From Ooceraea biroi (taxonomy: Eukaryota; Arthropoda; Insecta; Hymenoptera; Formicidae), in contig NC_039511.1 in the NCBI RefSeq assembly GCF_003672135.1, positions 3,870,464-3,934,463 on the forward strand: DNA of 64,000 bases, given 5' to 3'. Position numbers and translations under genes: made by a program. Shown here one piece after another: positions 14,087 through 27,806 of the stretch; within the stretch, counting starts at the first letter, position 1, and each line of letters starts with the position of its first letter. Under the pieces are notes generated by a model. It worked only from the letters and a program-made list of their open reading frames with translations, was not told the origin of the DNA and searched no databases.

Positions 14087-14321
14087 TACAAATTATTCTT
14101 AAGGTTCAAAGCGCTAAAATTAAAAAGAAAAAAGTTATAGCCGTTTGAATTTTCAGTTTCGTGAAGTTAGCCCCCCCGGTGTTTCAAATGGTGTTTTCGT
14201 TACTTTAAATGGCAGAACTCTTTCTAAAAAGGACTGAGAACTCTAGAACTCTTCGGGGGGCAATCAGAACTGTGCTTATTTTTTTCAAATTTTGAAGAAG
14301 GGGGGCTAACTTCACAGAGGT

Positions 14322-14330
14322 GGGTTATGT
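14322..14330 (+). repeat. Right target-site duplication of the 2.3 kb foldback element
   Basis: GGGTTATGT, matching 8 of 9 bases of the sequence at 12,017-12,025. Confidence 0.7.
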
Positions 14331-17300
14331 TGGGTACGTTCGCGACAGGGTGTAGTCGCAGTCAGGCAACGCGATGCTCTCTCTCTCTCCCTTTTTCTCT
14401 CTCGGAATAAGTGAGTTGTCACAGCTTTAAAAAAAAGTGTATTATAATCTTTTACTTTTTGTATATTGCTATTACGAAAAAATCTGATAGCATAAAAAAG
14501 GCGACTATAAAAATATCTGTTGATTGAACGGAAGGCGAAATTATTACTGAACAAATTATATCACTGAACAAATACCTCGATAATATTTTCTGTTATTTCA
14601 AACAAAATATTTGATATTTTATTAACCTATTTTCGATATTTTTTAAATAAACTTTTGGCAAAATAATACAACAGGTTAATTCGAAGGTTTTATAAAATTT
14701 AACAAAACTTTGTGCTCACTGTGTGCTCACAGTATTATTTAGATTAAAATATAAAAAGCTATGAAAAATGTTGATTCCCCATGCACGAGAGATATTTCCA
14801 ATCAGCGTACACGCAAAAACGTGCGCGTGTGCATAAGGTGCTCTCTTTTGCAATTGCACGAATTTAAAAAATTCAAAAGCTCCTTTTTGCAGGAAAACAT
14901 TTTGAAATGCAATCATTTGATTTCGAGTGGAAAACATGTGAGTGGTTTTAAAATGTATATTTGTTACAACATTATGTACACGTACAAATGTATTCGTCCA
15001 TTCTCTACATAAAATGATTAAACAATAGGCCATTTTCACGCTCGATGTCGGCTGCAGTAGACGCTATCGATCCACGTCCTTACATTGTGATAAGCACGAT
15101 AGTTAAGCAGGCTGGAATCACGTGCTTCTCGTCGCGCTTCTTTATCCCGTTAACGAGGCAGATTAATCGCACAATTAATCGCGGCCGAGCTATTCATATT
15201 GCACGGCGCTGCGGGCACTTGAAATCCTGGTAATTCTCGCCTGTCAGATCTCGCCTGCGAGCTGTGCGTACACGCGCAACGTTTGGCGTTCTACTGCGGT
15301 GGACCATTCAACCGACATGTGTCGAATACACTTACGTGTGTAACAGAGACAATTCCGGAGGGTTAAATCAACGGTGTCTCGTTACCGCTGTATATTCTCT
15401 CGCGGTGGAATCGATCGACCCATTCATTCCTCGCGCGAACGTCAAACTTTCTCGACTCCTCACTCGCCGCTGCGTTCCCTCTGCCTGTTTACTGCGAGAA
15501 CCTTTATAAAGTTAGTATACTAGTATTTTTTAAACATGAAAGTTTTCAATGTATAAAATATTTTTGACACTTTTGAAAGAGTGGTCATCGGTAAATTTTG
15601 TGATGAACAAATTTCCTACCATATTGATTTAGATTTGTTTACAGTTGCTCGCAGCGCAGTTTGGTTTTGTTTGTATGTACGATTAAAACATTACGATTTA
15701 AACTTTAAATATGTGAGAGATGTTGGTTTTGTGTAAATTTGTATAAATGAGAGATTAATGTAAATATATATATAATATCGTGAAACAAATCGATCCACGG
15801 ATAAGGAATTCGACATGCAATATTAAATGTTGGTGGCCGTCAAATTAATTTTAAACATTATGTTTTTCAAAAATGTCGAAAATTAATATTATTGACTTTT
15901 TAAATAAAAGGTGGAAAATCTGCCTTTATTCATGGATCCTCTTGGCTACATACTTACACATATATGTAGATGGAAATTAATATGGCAGTTTGACAAAAAA
16001 ATTCTTTTTGGTGAAGAGAATATCGTTGAACACTTTAATAGGGAACAATCTCATGGTCGCGGCGAAAAGCCGAAATAATCGTCCGGCGGCGCGATTTTGA
16101 TTGAAACTGGAGATGACTGTAGCTCGACCGGGATGGGTTAACCATTGGCCGGATACTCGGCGATTACATTGTCAAGCGGTGCCGTGTCGCATTGTTTAAT
16201 CGGTCGCGCGCGCGCGCACGAATTGCCTTTCAAATAACCGAGCGCGCTCGTTAGCCCACTAATACCTCACCCCCGTCCCGTTCTGCAATTCGAAACGCGC
16301 TCGGACCTCTTCGTCCCTCTTTTGCGCGAACATTGCGAGGGATCGGTGGGCACGTCGAAACGACAACGGTATCGGGGAGAGCAGAGGGAGGGACAGGGGA
16401 ATTCGATCGGTCGTTGTTGGTCTGCGAACGTAAATCGTGGTGAAATGAACTGCGCGCACACCAAGATGTTGGAAATTCCACGAGTTAATTCTATGCCGGG
16501 TCGTAACTACGGGATGTCGCCAAGGACGATGGCCCATCAACCAGAATTAATTTAGCAACCAGCAAGAGTAACTTCGAAAGGGGGAGAGTTGAGCGTAATA
16601 TTAGAGAATAACGTCCGTTCATTTACACATTTTATACACTTTTTCCTTAAAAATGCCATAATTGCATATTACGAATCGAATCAAGTGACTTTGATCCTAA
16701 TTGAATTTACCGAATTTAAATCTACAAAAATGCTGCATTTCTAGTTATGCATCTATAGATGCTTTATAGTAAAAATTATTTTAAAAAAACATGTAAATAA
16801 GAATGCTTTTTCCAAAGTAACAGATTTGGAGTGATCTCGGAACGAACGTTTCCTTTCTTCAATCTCGCTGGTGGATAGTGTCGCGTTCCGGCACCGGCAA
16901 AGTTAATTTCCGCAAATGAATCGAATCGCGACGGACGATAAACACGCGTGCAGCCAATAATGCCGTTCACAAATACATATCGCAATTTCGGCTTTAATTA
17001 TCGTCCCTCGACGCGGCCGCGTCGCTTTGGCGCGCCAAGGAAATTTCCACGAGTGTCACAGGGACATGAAGAATTCGCAAATAACGTCGATTCAAATATT
17101 TACCGATTGTTCCGACGTTGGGTCGATTTTAATTATACGATTTCATCAGGCATTCTTGATTATTAATGAAAGGGCAGCTAATATGCACATATTCCACGGA
17201 GAACGTAAGCGATGCATTAACATTAATACTATGTCCCGTTTTTCATTATGAAGGGTTTAACAAAGATCATTTGGAATTCAGTCCATCATCAAAATGATAA

Positions 17301-20300
17301 TAAAAAGACAAAGACTCGCGCGTTTCCAACATTTCGATGTATCGCTGTAATTAAAAAATTCTTCATCCAGGACCGGAATTTTGTAAAACAGCTGGAGAAA
17401 GGAACGTTATTATACCAGCGTCGGCCGAGCGTAATTAAAAAAATTCCTTAATAGATCGTCGAATTTCATAAAGCGATCGGCAGCGAGAAGAGCGATGTGC
17501 CTTCTCGTATAAATAACTGCAATTGAAAAACTTCATCGTGGATCATCGGGCTCTTTACCAAACGCGTAATTGGACACCGTGCGGACCGAGAGAGACGGAC
17601 GAGATCTCCCTTCGACGCGGAAGGAGGGATGAGGGGAAGCGAAGGAAGGCGAAGAGGAAATTCCTCAGACACTTTTAATCCATTTCGACCCTAATCTTGC
17701 GCGGTTTTCTTGGACGAAACTGGCCGTTTCAATACGTATCGTTCAAAGATGCGTTCTGCCCTCTTCGTCTTTTCTTTTCGCCCTCATACTGGTTCAGACA
17801 CGCATCAACCACCGATCCCGCGCTCCTTAAGTGGTTGTAACCATGTCACGTCGAAACCACGAGAGTGATCTCGCCCGGCTGGTTTTTAGTAGTGTACTGT
17901 TCACGGTAGATCAGTGAGGCTTTAAAGTATCACGCAGTATCGGTAACAAAATGGAAAATCGAACAACTCGTTTGTATCGTTATCTAAGGCAAAATCTCTT
18001 TGCCAATATGTCTTCGCGATATTTGTATAAATTACCGGAATTTTACTAATGTTGAAAGAATTTTTTGATGGATGAGAATAAACGGGGCTAAAACGGTTGC
18101 AATTTATTTCGCATTTCAAGCTTAAATTGTCAATAGTCAGCGAAAGGTTACTGAGACAATACGCGCGTATTTAAAAAATGTTCGACAACGACATTGAGGA
18201 ACGAGTACCATTCTTCTCGATTCGGACTCTATTATCTGCGGTTGAAACGGCGCTTCCGCTGTATCCTTAGGTAGCAGGAAATTACGGAAAACGCTGCGCA
18301 AAGAGAAGCGAATGGACGTAAGGGGGAGACCCGCGCCCCGACCGACCGACGAGCCTCGCCAATTAACCCAACTCTTCCACCAACAGCTCGTCCTTACCGC
18401 TTTTCTGCTCTCCCCAAGGAAGAAACGCGCGGTACCACCGTGCTCATTGTCGGGGAACTCTCGATTAAAGCGAAGCTTGCTTGCCCAAGAGACGGACAGG
18501 AGGAGGATAACGGCCATGGCTGCGCCGTGAAAAGCCGTCGACAGCCAATTAAAGTCGAACGAATGGTCGAATGACTAAGCGCGGATGGAAGAAAGATCGA
18601 TGCCACGCGACAACCAGCTGTGGCCAATAATTATCAGGAGGGATTAATCGCGTTGTGAGAGAAAATTATAATTCTGGACAATCTCCGGAATGACGTATTG
18701 ATAAGATATGTTCGTGAAGGGTTGCTGCGTGGAATATTTATCTTACCGACAACCAACATTTTCATATATATTTTTGTCATCAATATGATTTTCTCTTTGT
18801 TTAATGCCAAACTGATTTGAGAGGTTTTTAATTAACGTTGAAGATTTTGTTGCACATTATTCGCTCATTCGCTTCGTATTTTATTATTTTTATGACGTTT
18901 GGTTTCTGATTTTCATAATTTTATTAATTTTTATATTTATATTGTCTCACACGCTAGAAAATTTAAAGTGTTTGACTTTCCAGTGACGATCCGATTGTTA
19001 ACTTTCATTACAGCCTTTGACAACGGGCAAGATCACCCGTATCGTTCTGGCGTGATTATCCACCGATGGGGAGTACCGTCGGTCCATGAAATTACACATA
19101 CGAATGTATATATCGTGGTGCAAAGGATGACGCGATGCAAACAGCACGTAATCACGCGTTACGGTAGAGCGCTACGAACCGACCAATCAACCGCCATTCT
19201 ACTGACCAAGCTCTCATTATCGCGGTTCGCTCGCTGACAATTCGTTTACCATTGTCCCAACAAACCCTTGTCTTCGCCAAGAGACAAGCATTAATTAACT
19301 AATTGGTTAACAACAGAATAAAGCGCTGTGTCTTGAAAATTATTCTGCCAAAATCTCGCTAAAACTTTAATCCTCGATTGACTGTTGCGAATTATAATTT
19401 CTATCAAGTTCTTTCTCGAAATTATTAATTGTGTAATTAATTACAGAATTATGATATGTATAAACGATTAACGATTGTATTTTTTGGAAACTGAAAATAT
19501 TTCACGAATATTAAATGGATCCAGAAGGCAAGGAAATGTTAACAACATTTATTCAATAATAGTGAAAATTTGTAATGCATTCGTGGAAATTCGTCAAAAT
19601 AATTCTGCGTTTGCAACGGTTGGAACGTTACGCAGCTGTTACACGAAATAAAAGCGCAGAATGGAAACTGTAATCGCGAGCGATATCTTGAACCAATTCA
19701 ACTTCCTCGGTTTCCTGTCTTTCTCTTCTATTCCTTTCCGTCTCGACAAGCACTCTAATGCAAGTCGGAAGATCGCACGCTTATTGCATTCCAACATTTG
19801 TGCGAATCTTACACTTTGTTCCTTTTTTTCACAAAAGAAACGATGCCAAGAAAATAACAGAAATTCCACGCAAAAGTTATGTATCACAGCTACATATCAT
19901 CCGCGCAACATTTCACTGAAGAAAGCAAAGTGAAATAAAAGGTGCTCAATACATTTATCTACATTGTACATAAGTTTTATCACTATATAGGATATATAGA
20001 AAAATGTTTATAAATATAAGATCAATAATTATTATAATAGACTTATCGAATTTTGAAAAGTTTAACGGAATAGCTTGCGGAATCCGAAGAGATAAAACCA
20101 AATTTATCTTTATGATATTTACATTTATATTTATTAGTACCCGCTTATTTTTCCGAGTATTATTACGAGAAATTTGAGAAGAATGGTGATGTGATGATCG
20201 TAATCGAAGCGAAATTTTCGTAGTCTTATCTTTTATCTCACATCGTATTCCGAGGGGATACCGAGATTGCGAGTATTCCGGAGAGAGCATTTCTCCAAAA

Positions 20301-21888
20301 GATTCCGTGTGTGTAATATAATATTTCTGGAGTTACGATAATGTCTGCAAGATTTGGCGACTTACAGCCCCTCGAAGAGACTCTAGTTTCTAGATTCGAC
20401 ACTTTCATTGTCACGAGCACCGATCGTAACGGAGCGCCATACTATTCTCAGACGTTCTAACTTTCCCAGCTTCTTCACGTGCAATACTTTGATAGCAGTA
20501 CTGTCTCCTACCATCGAATAACAAAATAAAAGCCGGAAAAATAATAGAAAATTCCATTGATAAAACGTGCTGCAAAATTGTTCTCCGTATTTTATAATAT
20601 TATTACGTTTTATCAAATATTGTTCTTATTATATTACATATACGTTGTTTGTTATGTGAACAATAAAAGACGTAAAACCATAATTATTTAATGAAAAGTA
20701 CCATAACAAATTCTTAATCGCAGCATGCATAACGTAATCAAAATTACTTTAAAAATTTAAAGGATTAATTTTTACTTTCGAATTTAGAGAGAAATATTAA
20801 TGTTTACAACATAAAAAGGTTTTTTAATCTACATAGATTTATATCTACACTTTTTTATTGTTAATTAATATTGCAAGGGCTTCTGATAATATCCGGTATC
20901 TCGAGTCTCCGAAGCTATAAAGACGGCGATGCTCCCCAACGGCCCAAAGGGGCCGCCCTTATTACCTTCTTACGATCCGTTCATCGCTTCTCTTTCGCGC
21001 CTTCGAGAACGTCGAGATTATGGAGCGGCTCGCCTCAACCCTGGCATAAGATTCGATAAAAATATCTCGCACGGCGCGTTCTTCGTCACCCCTGCCTCAT
21101 CCCTTTCCTTTCACGACGACAGGCAAGGAAGCCAAATCTTACATTACATCCGGCTCGTATACTTCCTAGATATACACACACGCACGCTTCTCTGTTTCTC
21201 GCCTTGAAAACTGCCACATATAAAAATTGTACATTCAAAACTTCTGAAATAAAATTCATGAAATGATTCTGATAGAACAATAAAATTATCTTGTGCATTG
21301 CACTTCGCTTGATGTTCTCTATAATCAACTTCTACTCCAAATATTGTTTTACAATTTTATATGAAATTTCATCTTCTCTCTAACAAATATATGTCGAATA
21401 ACACTACAATGAAAGTTCAAAAAATGCAGATTAAAATGAAGTGGACTCAATGTAGGTTCGACAGGAAAAGGGTGAAGAGCTCTCCAAGTTGCCCCGTGGA
21501 ATCATCCACATCACGTCGGAAAGTTACGCGGCCGTTACACGCGCGCATTCGTAAATAAACATTTACTCGCGAAAATTACGGCTACTGGACGGCGTCGCGT
21601 AAGAGCGCGTAGAAATGCATGTAGGAAATTTTGAGGCGCGCCGATTACAACGGAGGCGGAGTTTTCGCGTTCTCCTCGACAGCGTTTTTAGGAACTTTCG
21701 AGAGAACCAGCTGCACTCAGGCGAGACCAAAGTTTCGCGTGGTACAGACGGTCTATTGTGCGGATGCAGCAACCAGTATAGACACCCCGTCCCTGTCACA
21801 GAATGCAGCCGTACTCGGCGCGGTTCAGGCGTTCGCTGAACGTTCGCTAAAAACGGAGAGACATAAGTAGGGCAAACATAGACAGACA

Positions 21889-21906
21889 GAGAGAGAGAGA
21901 GAGAGA
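21889..21906 (+). repeat. (GA)n microsatellite
   Basis: Nine GA units following two GACA units, inside a CpG-rich island. Confidence 0.85.
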
Positions 21907-24054
21907 AACAGAAAGAAAGAGAATAAGACAGGGCGCGAAGGCCAGATCAACCGACAAAGAAAAAAGAACCCCCAAGATAAATTGGCGTGTAGGAGCACTA
22001 CATGCATTCAGAACGCGCGGAATCCTCGGAATCCACCCCCAACGACTCGTAAGCGGAAGATTCCCCTCTGTCTACTGGGTTTCTCTCATGTCCTGTCCGC
22101 CAATCGACAACCGCTACCATACGTTGTCTGCATTGTCGCTCCGAGATGCTCGCTTTGATACTGGACCATCGGCACGCGGCGGAAGTTCCTCGGCGAGTAA
22201 ATTGCTGATGAATATGCAGATCGTCGTAAACGACCGCGATTTCTAATACTTTATTCTGAAAGATCGAAATTTCTGACAAACGTTTTTGATCGCGTCTTTC
22301 AACGTGTCGGAAAGTCTGAATCAGGGGTTCCCCGTGATACTCGACCATTCAAGCAAAGATCGAGTATAAAAAAAGAGAAATTGCATACCAGGAACTCTTT
22401 TCACGGTGAAAAATGTTTTATACGTCAAGAGGAACGGTATGCTGAAATAATTTACGATCTGCGCGGCAAAGATGAAGTGCTCTTCTTGCGCTATTACGAG
22501 ATGAATATTCTATAGAGGAATAACTTGCTGTAAAATCTTTCGTTATTTTACACTTACAGCCTGTTTTTACGTCCAGCTTTGAAATAACGGCAAATATGAC
22601 GCGCCATATTTCGCTTCGAGAAACGCGGCGGTGTCAAGCATGATAAACCGGAATTGCTGGTGCGCGTGTGCGTCGCCTCGAAAAAAAATCGTGTTTTACA
22701 CGGCTCGTGATCGTTCAAAACCGACCAGTGATTTATCAGTCCTGTAGCAACCGGTGGCGCGCACGAATTTCCGAAACGGGAGGAAAAATGCGAGCGACAA
22801 GGACACCTGCTGAACGACGACCATGAGAAGAGAAAGAGAAACAGGGGCACTCGAGTTCGTGGCCCACCGTATTTTTTTACCGTCCGAAAATGCCGGACTT
22901 TCGACCGACCGTCCTGTTCAGGGCAATATTTACTTGTCGTTTTTCGGAACAAATTACCACGATTGTCGCGAAACGACCTTCGCCCTTCAATCATCAAAAA
23001 GAATTTGAGATCAAAGACGATTTTTGATATCGTTAGACAGCACCGACACATTTCCATTTTTATAAATTTTTATTTGTACTTTTCAGATCATGTCTGGAAG
23101 TTTTTCAAAAGATTCGCAATATGTTTCTTTTCACACGATTAATTTCAGCAGAAATAGACAAAAGAAGGAGAAGGATAAGGATTTCGCGGAGTATTCAGAA
23201 TCATTTTAAGATTCCGGATCTTCGATCGGATTAAACTGAGTTAACTTTTGCTCTCCGGGTCACAGTGATCGGAAATTCTACTATAAGTAGGCCATGATTC
23301 GAGACAGTTGCGGTTTCGAAGTGACGATCAAGTCGAGGGCGAGTTTTCAATCAATACTCTATTTCGACAGTTGGAAATCAACCCTCGAGATCGCAAAGTG
23401 AATGAGACTCGCAATCTGATTTCGTGGTTGACTCGAGGCAGGAATTTTGGCAGACCGAACTATCTGTGGAAGGTGGGTGTTCATCAAGACACGCTTCAAT
23501 CTCGCTTCGTCCGTCAACGTTCTCGCTTCGACGCGTTTCGACTGACTTAAATCCCACGTCGTTGTCTTGCTGTTTTACTACACGGTGATTAGGTACCTCG
23601 AACCGTTTACGCACGCGGATGATGCTGTTACACGGCTAATGCTGTTACACGGGAATCACGCGACGCGGTATTCTCGAGGATATGTCCCGTAACGGGGTTC
23701 GCGTTCGCGAGCCTCGATCCACCCTCTGATCTGATTACATCAACTACTCGAGTTGAGGACGCGACGATGCGGTATCCACGTGTTGGATGCAGGATCCGCA
23801 CGTTCAAGCACACGCGTAACTACGCACGCAGAAATGTACGGCACGGCACGACAGCACGGGAATGTTAACGCGATTACAGCGTAATTCATAAACTATGCCG
23901 TTAAGTCTGCCGGGGCAAGGATCGAAGCGGCAAGTTCCGCGCGGGAACAGCTGCACTCGAGGCGCGCACACGTATACCGAGTGATCCGATTAGCGCGTGT
24001 CCCTATCCATCCTCTCAGCCTAGAATTTCGCGAGTCTTCCCCCTGCAGTCTCAT

Positions 24055-24075
24055 TCTCTCTCTCTCTCTCTCTCT
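24055..24075 (+). repeat. (TC)n microsatellite
   Basis: About ten TC units at the edge of a CpG-rich island. Confidence 0.9.
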
Positions 24076-25370
24076 GGCTCGTACTTTATCCCCATCGCTA
24101 ACAGTACTTCGGCGAACCAAGAGTGCTTCGGGAGATCTACCCTGCACCTTCCTTCCTCTTCGGCGGGGCGAGGAAACCCGCGAATTCGGGACGAGAGAAG
24201 TTAATCCACGCGGGCAGGAAATAACACCCGCGACGGTCAGCTAAATTATTTATACGTAAATTGCACGACGTGGAAATCTTGCGAGTGCATCGTGCATGCT
24301 CCGCGATCTCGCGGAAGCAATGATTTGAAATAACAGAATCGTTCAACATGCAATATGTGATGCTGTGGATAATTCTTTTTTTATAATTTTCAATAGTTTC
24401 CTTTTCTTAAAAATGTATGTTTAGATTTGATTTAAATAGTATTATTTTTTAAGAGAAATAGATATTTCGCTATATTTCGTGAATTGCTTTAAAATCTCTT
24501 TTATTAGTTTGCGATCTTTGATTTTAAATTGTATTATTAAAAGTACTATATATCTCCAAAGTAATTCAATAGTAGACAATATGAAATTTTTAGATTAAAA
24601 TGTTAAATTTATTGTTCTGCGACGATTTTTCAACTTGTCCAAAGCAAATCGCGTCAACAAGAAACTACTATACGGGAATACAATCTATCAGCACCGAAAA
24701 AGCGATCGAGGGAAACTCCTGCGATACTTGTCGCACAAAGCTCTTCGGAAGCACGTCAATTTATTTATGTTGCCCCCGTCGCAAATTCAGAATACGAAAT
24801 AGCCGCGTACCGAGACGACGAAACTTCAATTCACGAAGTTCTCTGGCGAAGTTTCACCGAAACCTTTTTACCACCGGCAAGTCCATTATCTCTCCACCGA
24901 ATAAGAACTTCCTCGCGCGAACCTCGTTTTCGAATCACATTAGTTTCACCAGGAATACATCGCTCTCATTCGCCCTTATTCTCATCAAATATTTAAAAAA
25001 TGGGTACAATCATGCCTGTCAATTTTATCAGAACAATAGATAATTATCAGAACAAAATCACAATAAAAAAATACGTCTAAAAAATGTTAACACAAAGATA
25101 GAACCTTTATACTTTAATCTTACGAATTGAAAGATACCACTGTTACAATTCTAATCCGACAGCTATTCGGGTAGAAGAGACGTAATGGCGGGAATCCATG
25201 CAAAGAAAAAGAAGAGGAAATGAATACTATTCGACGATATGAGCGTTCGATAAATCGCGTGCTACCCCATGCACGAGGGAGCGTATGTATTGGAAAATAC
25301 ACGCGGGCAGTGATGCATTGATGCAAGCTGAATATTCATACGACGACGGGAGTGTCACTCCAGACTTTTT

Positions 25371-25395
25371 CTTCCTTCCTTCCTTCCTTCCTTCC
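25371..25395 (+). repeat. (CTTC)n microsatellite
   Basis: Six tandem CTTC tetranucleotides. Confidence 0.9.
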
Positions 25396-26044
25396 GTACT
25401 TCAATCCTTCCTTTTTCCACTTCTTCGCGCTTTTCACATCCGGAATGTCACATTCCTGATTACTATCACGTTGAGAGAAAAAGCGAGCTCACGCGAGTCC
25501 TCTACAACAATCCTCGGTTCGTACACACTGTGCTAATGGAGTATCGAAACGGGACTTTGTCGCAGTGACAATTCACTGGTGCATTTCCAGAGAGGGAAAT
25601 GCAAAGCCTCCACGGAGAAGGTAATGTACCCATTCATAGTCTGTTACACCGACAAACTAAGTTGACAGTGATATGATAAGGCAGCGCCGACAATGGCACT
25701 GCAAGCGTTTGCGGTAACTTCGGGAACGACACTAACTACGCTGCCACGCGAGAAGTGATAAGGTGATTCGCAACTGCCGCATGAAACAGTGTTAAGATGC
25801 CTCATTGAAACGTGAGCAAGGCGCGGAAATTTTCAGTGTTTAATGTCTAAGTAACTAACCGAGACCAAAATCAAAATTCTGTTGGAGTCTCTACTTAGTA
25901 AAGTTAAACCAAGATTAAATCTTATTTCCGCTCTCAAAGTTTAATTTCCAAGAGTGATGAAAAGTTACTTTTAATCGTTTAAAATTTAAATTATCACGCG
26001 CTGAGACATTTTTATTAAAAAAAATATATACTTGATAAAAGAGA

Positions 26045-26048
<4 letters not shown>

Positions 26049-26079
<31 letters not shown>
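26049..26079 (+). repeat. (GA)n microsatellite
   Basis: Fifteen GA units within a longer purine-only tract that continues to about 26,099. Confidence 0.9.
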
Positions 26080-26085
<6 letters not shown>

Positions 26086-26828
26086 AGAGAGAAGGAGATG
26101 ATCAAATTAGTGCACCTATGCACATTTTCGAATTTCAGTTGGTGATCTCGCTGGAGAGAAGCGCAGCGTTAATCGTTGAAAGTCGCACGGACATTTATGG
26201 AATTTCGAGACTCCTCTCGCGCTGTCGGACTTGAGATTTTCGCGAATTCGCGATCCAACGACGCGAAAATAATTGTCGGCTGCGAATGACAACCGCCGCA
26301 TGACTGATTCTCTATTTTTCTTATTCGAGGAGACGTTATCAAACGGAATGGAATGGGGAAGGGGGAGACGCATTCAATAACGGCATACATGAGCGACTCG
26401 TGGAAATTAATTTGACGATTCGATGCGACGCGAGGAGGCGCAAATGAGTAGATATGTTTAAATGGCGACGATGTGGGATGTGGACGATGTACACGAGAGA
26501 CATGGCGATTACAGAATCGCGCACATTTGCTCTACTCGACAGTCGCGTACAGATTCCCAAAAATGATAATATTAAATGATATAAATATATATAATACATC
26601 GCATGTTTTCGAGAATTTCTAATCATACAATAAAATGATATAATGTAACATTTTACAGTAATATTTTCGATTATTATGTGGAATATACACAATATAGAAT
26701 TGTTATGATTAAATATTGCAAAAGTCATTGGAGAAATCAGTGTATGAAAGAAAACACTATTGACGAAATAACAGAAGATGTCAAAACAATATCGTCTAAT
26801 ATAGTTTTTGTCTCATGAAGTTATTATA

Positions 26829-27803
26829 CAGGGTGAGGCACCTGAATATCTCGGCTGTTATTGGTGATAGAAAAAATGTGTCAGACCAAACTTGCATGGT
26901 TTCGAGGGACACATATTTGTTCTAAATAATGTTTTATTAGGTGGACGCGTAGAGGTCATATGAAGGTCCACTTCGTTTTTTTAAATGGTATGATGTTTTT
27001 TTACGTACCATCTAGTAGAGCATTTGAAGATGCGCACAGTGATCTACGGGTCAAAATCATTCAAGGTCACTGAAGGCTAAAATTTCTAAGTGCTAGAACT
27101 TTTTCATTTCTGAGTTTACGGTATTTTCAATAGCAGAGAACTCTAGGCAATATAAAAAATATAGATATCAACAACTCAGAACTTCTCGGAAAAGAAAAAA
27201 TTTCTAAGGGCTAGTACTTTTTCATTTCTGAGTTTACGGTATTTTCAATAGCAGAGAACTCTAGGCAATATAAAAAATAATGATATCATCAACTCAGAAC
27301 TTCTCGGAAAAGAAAAAATTTCTAACGGCTAGAACTTTTTCATTTCTGAATTTATGGTATTTTCAATAGCAGAGAACTCTAGGCAATATAAAAAATAATG
27401 ATAACAACAACTCAGAACTTCGCGAAAAAAGAAAAAATTTCTAAGGGCTAGAACTTTTTCATTTCTGAGTTTACAGTATTTTTAATAGCAGAGAACTCTT
27501 GGCAATATAAAGTAAATCATTTTCCCTTGTAGTTGGCCTTCAGTGACCTTGAATGATTTTGACCCGTAGATCACTGTGCGCATCTTCAAACGCTCTACTA
27601 GATGGTACATAAAAAAACATATCAGACCATTTAAAAAAACGAAGTTGACCTTCATATGACCTCTACGCGTCCACCTGATAAACAATTATTTAGAACAAAT
27701 TATGTGTCCCTCGAAACCATGCAAGTTTGGTCTGACACATTTTTTTCTATCACCAATAACAGCCGAGATATTCAGGTGGCCTGTTTTAGGTGCCTCACCC
27801 TGT
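26829..27803. mobile_element. ~1 kb foldback element with internal tandem array
   Basis: The termini CAGGGTGAGGCACCT and its inverse are flanked by TATA on both sides, so the duplication is TA or TATA. Inverted arms of about 250 bp enclose a single-orientation array of units of about 119 bp. The right arm has 14 bp between two CACCT motifs (inverse sense) that the left arm lacks, consistent with a deletion between short direct repeats in the left arm. There is no coding capacity; the frames here are repeat translations. It is a non-autonomous element; the superfamily cannot be told from this copy alone. Confidence 0.8.
27080..27510 (+). repeat. ~119 bp tandem repeat, about 3.6 copies
   Basis: The motif AATTTCTAAG recurs at about 27,080, 27,199, 27,318 and 27,437, each followed by a GAACTTTTTCATTTCTGA-like stretch and CTCTAGGCAATATAAA. 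Copies are nearly identical, differing by scattered substitutions. Confidence 0.9.
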
Positions 27804-27806
27804 ATA

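Larger units (their letters stand above)
12026..14321. mobile_element. 2.3 kb palindromic foldback element, MULE-like, non-autonomous
   Basis: Two arms of about 1.14 kb are inverted copies of each other around a 20-bp spacer (13,166-13,185). The termini read ACCTCTGTGAAGTT..., inverted at the right end. In the outer 235 bp or so of the two arms I see a single mismatch. Each arm carries a tandem array of units of about 135 bp. There is no transposase; the open frames in it are translations of the repeat unit. Near-perfect arms and 9-bp flanking duplications fit a foldback or long-TIR element mobilised in trans by a Mutator-type transposase; the superfamily is an inference from duplication length only. 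Transcribed, it would form a hairpin more than 1 kb long. Confidence 0.85.
14331..26828. other. Gene-free stretch between two foldback elements
   Basis: I see no supported exon. CpG-rich islands lie at about 16,080-16,560, 18,200-18,640, 20,890-21,130, 21,460-23,000 and 23,290-24,250, separated by AT-rich DNA. GA/TC and CTTC microsatellites occur at 21,889, 24,055, 25,371 and 26,049. The longest frames (for example minus 22,554-23,057 and plus 24,600-25,043) have no recognisable domain and no splice-bounded structure. Confidence 0.6.
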
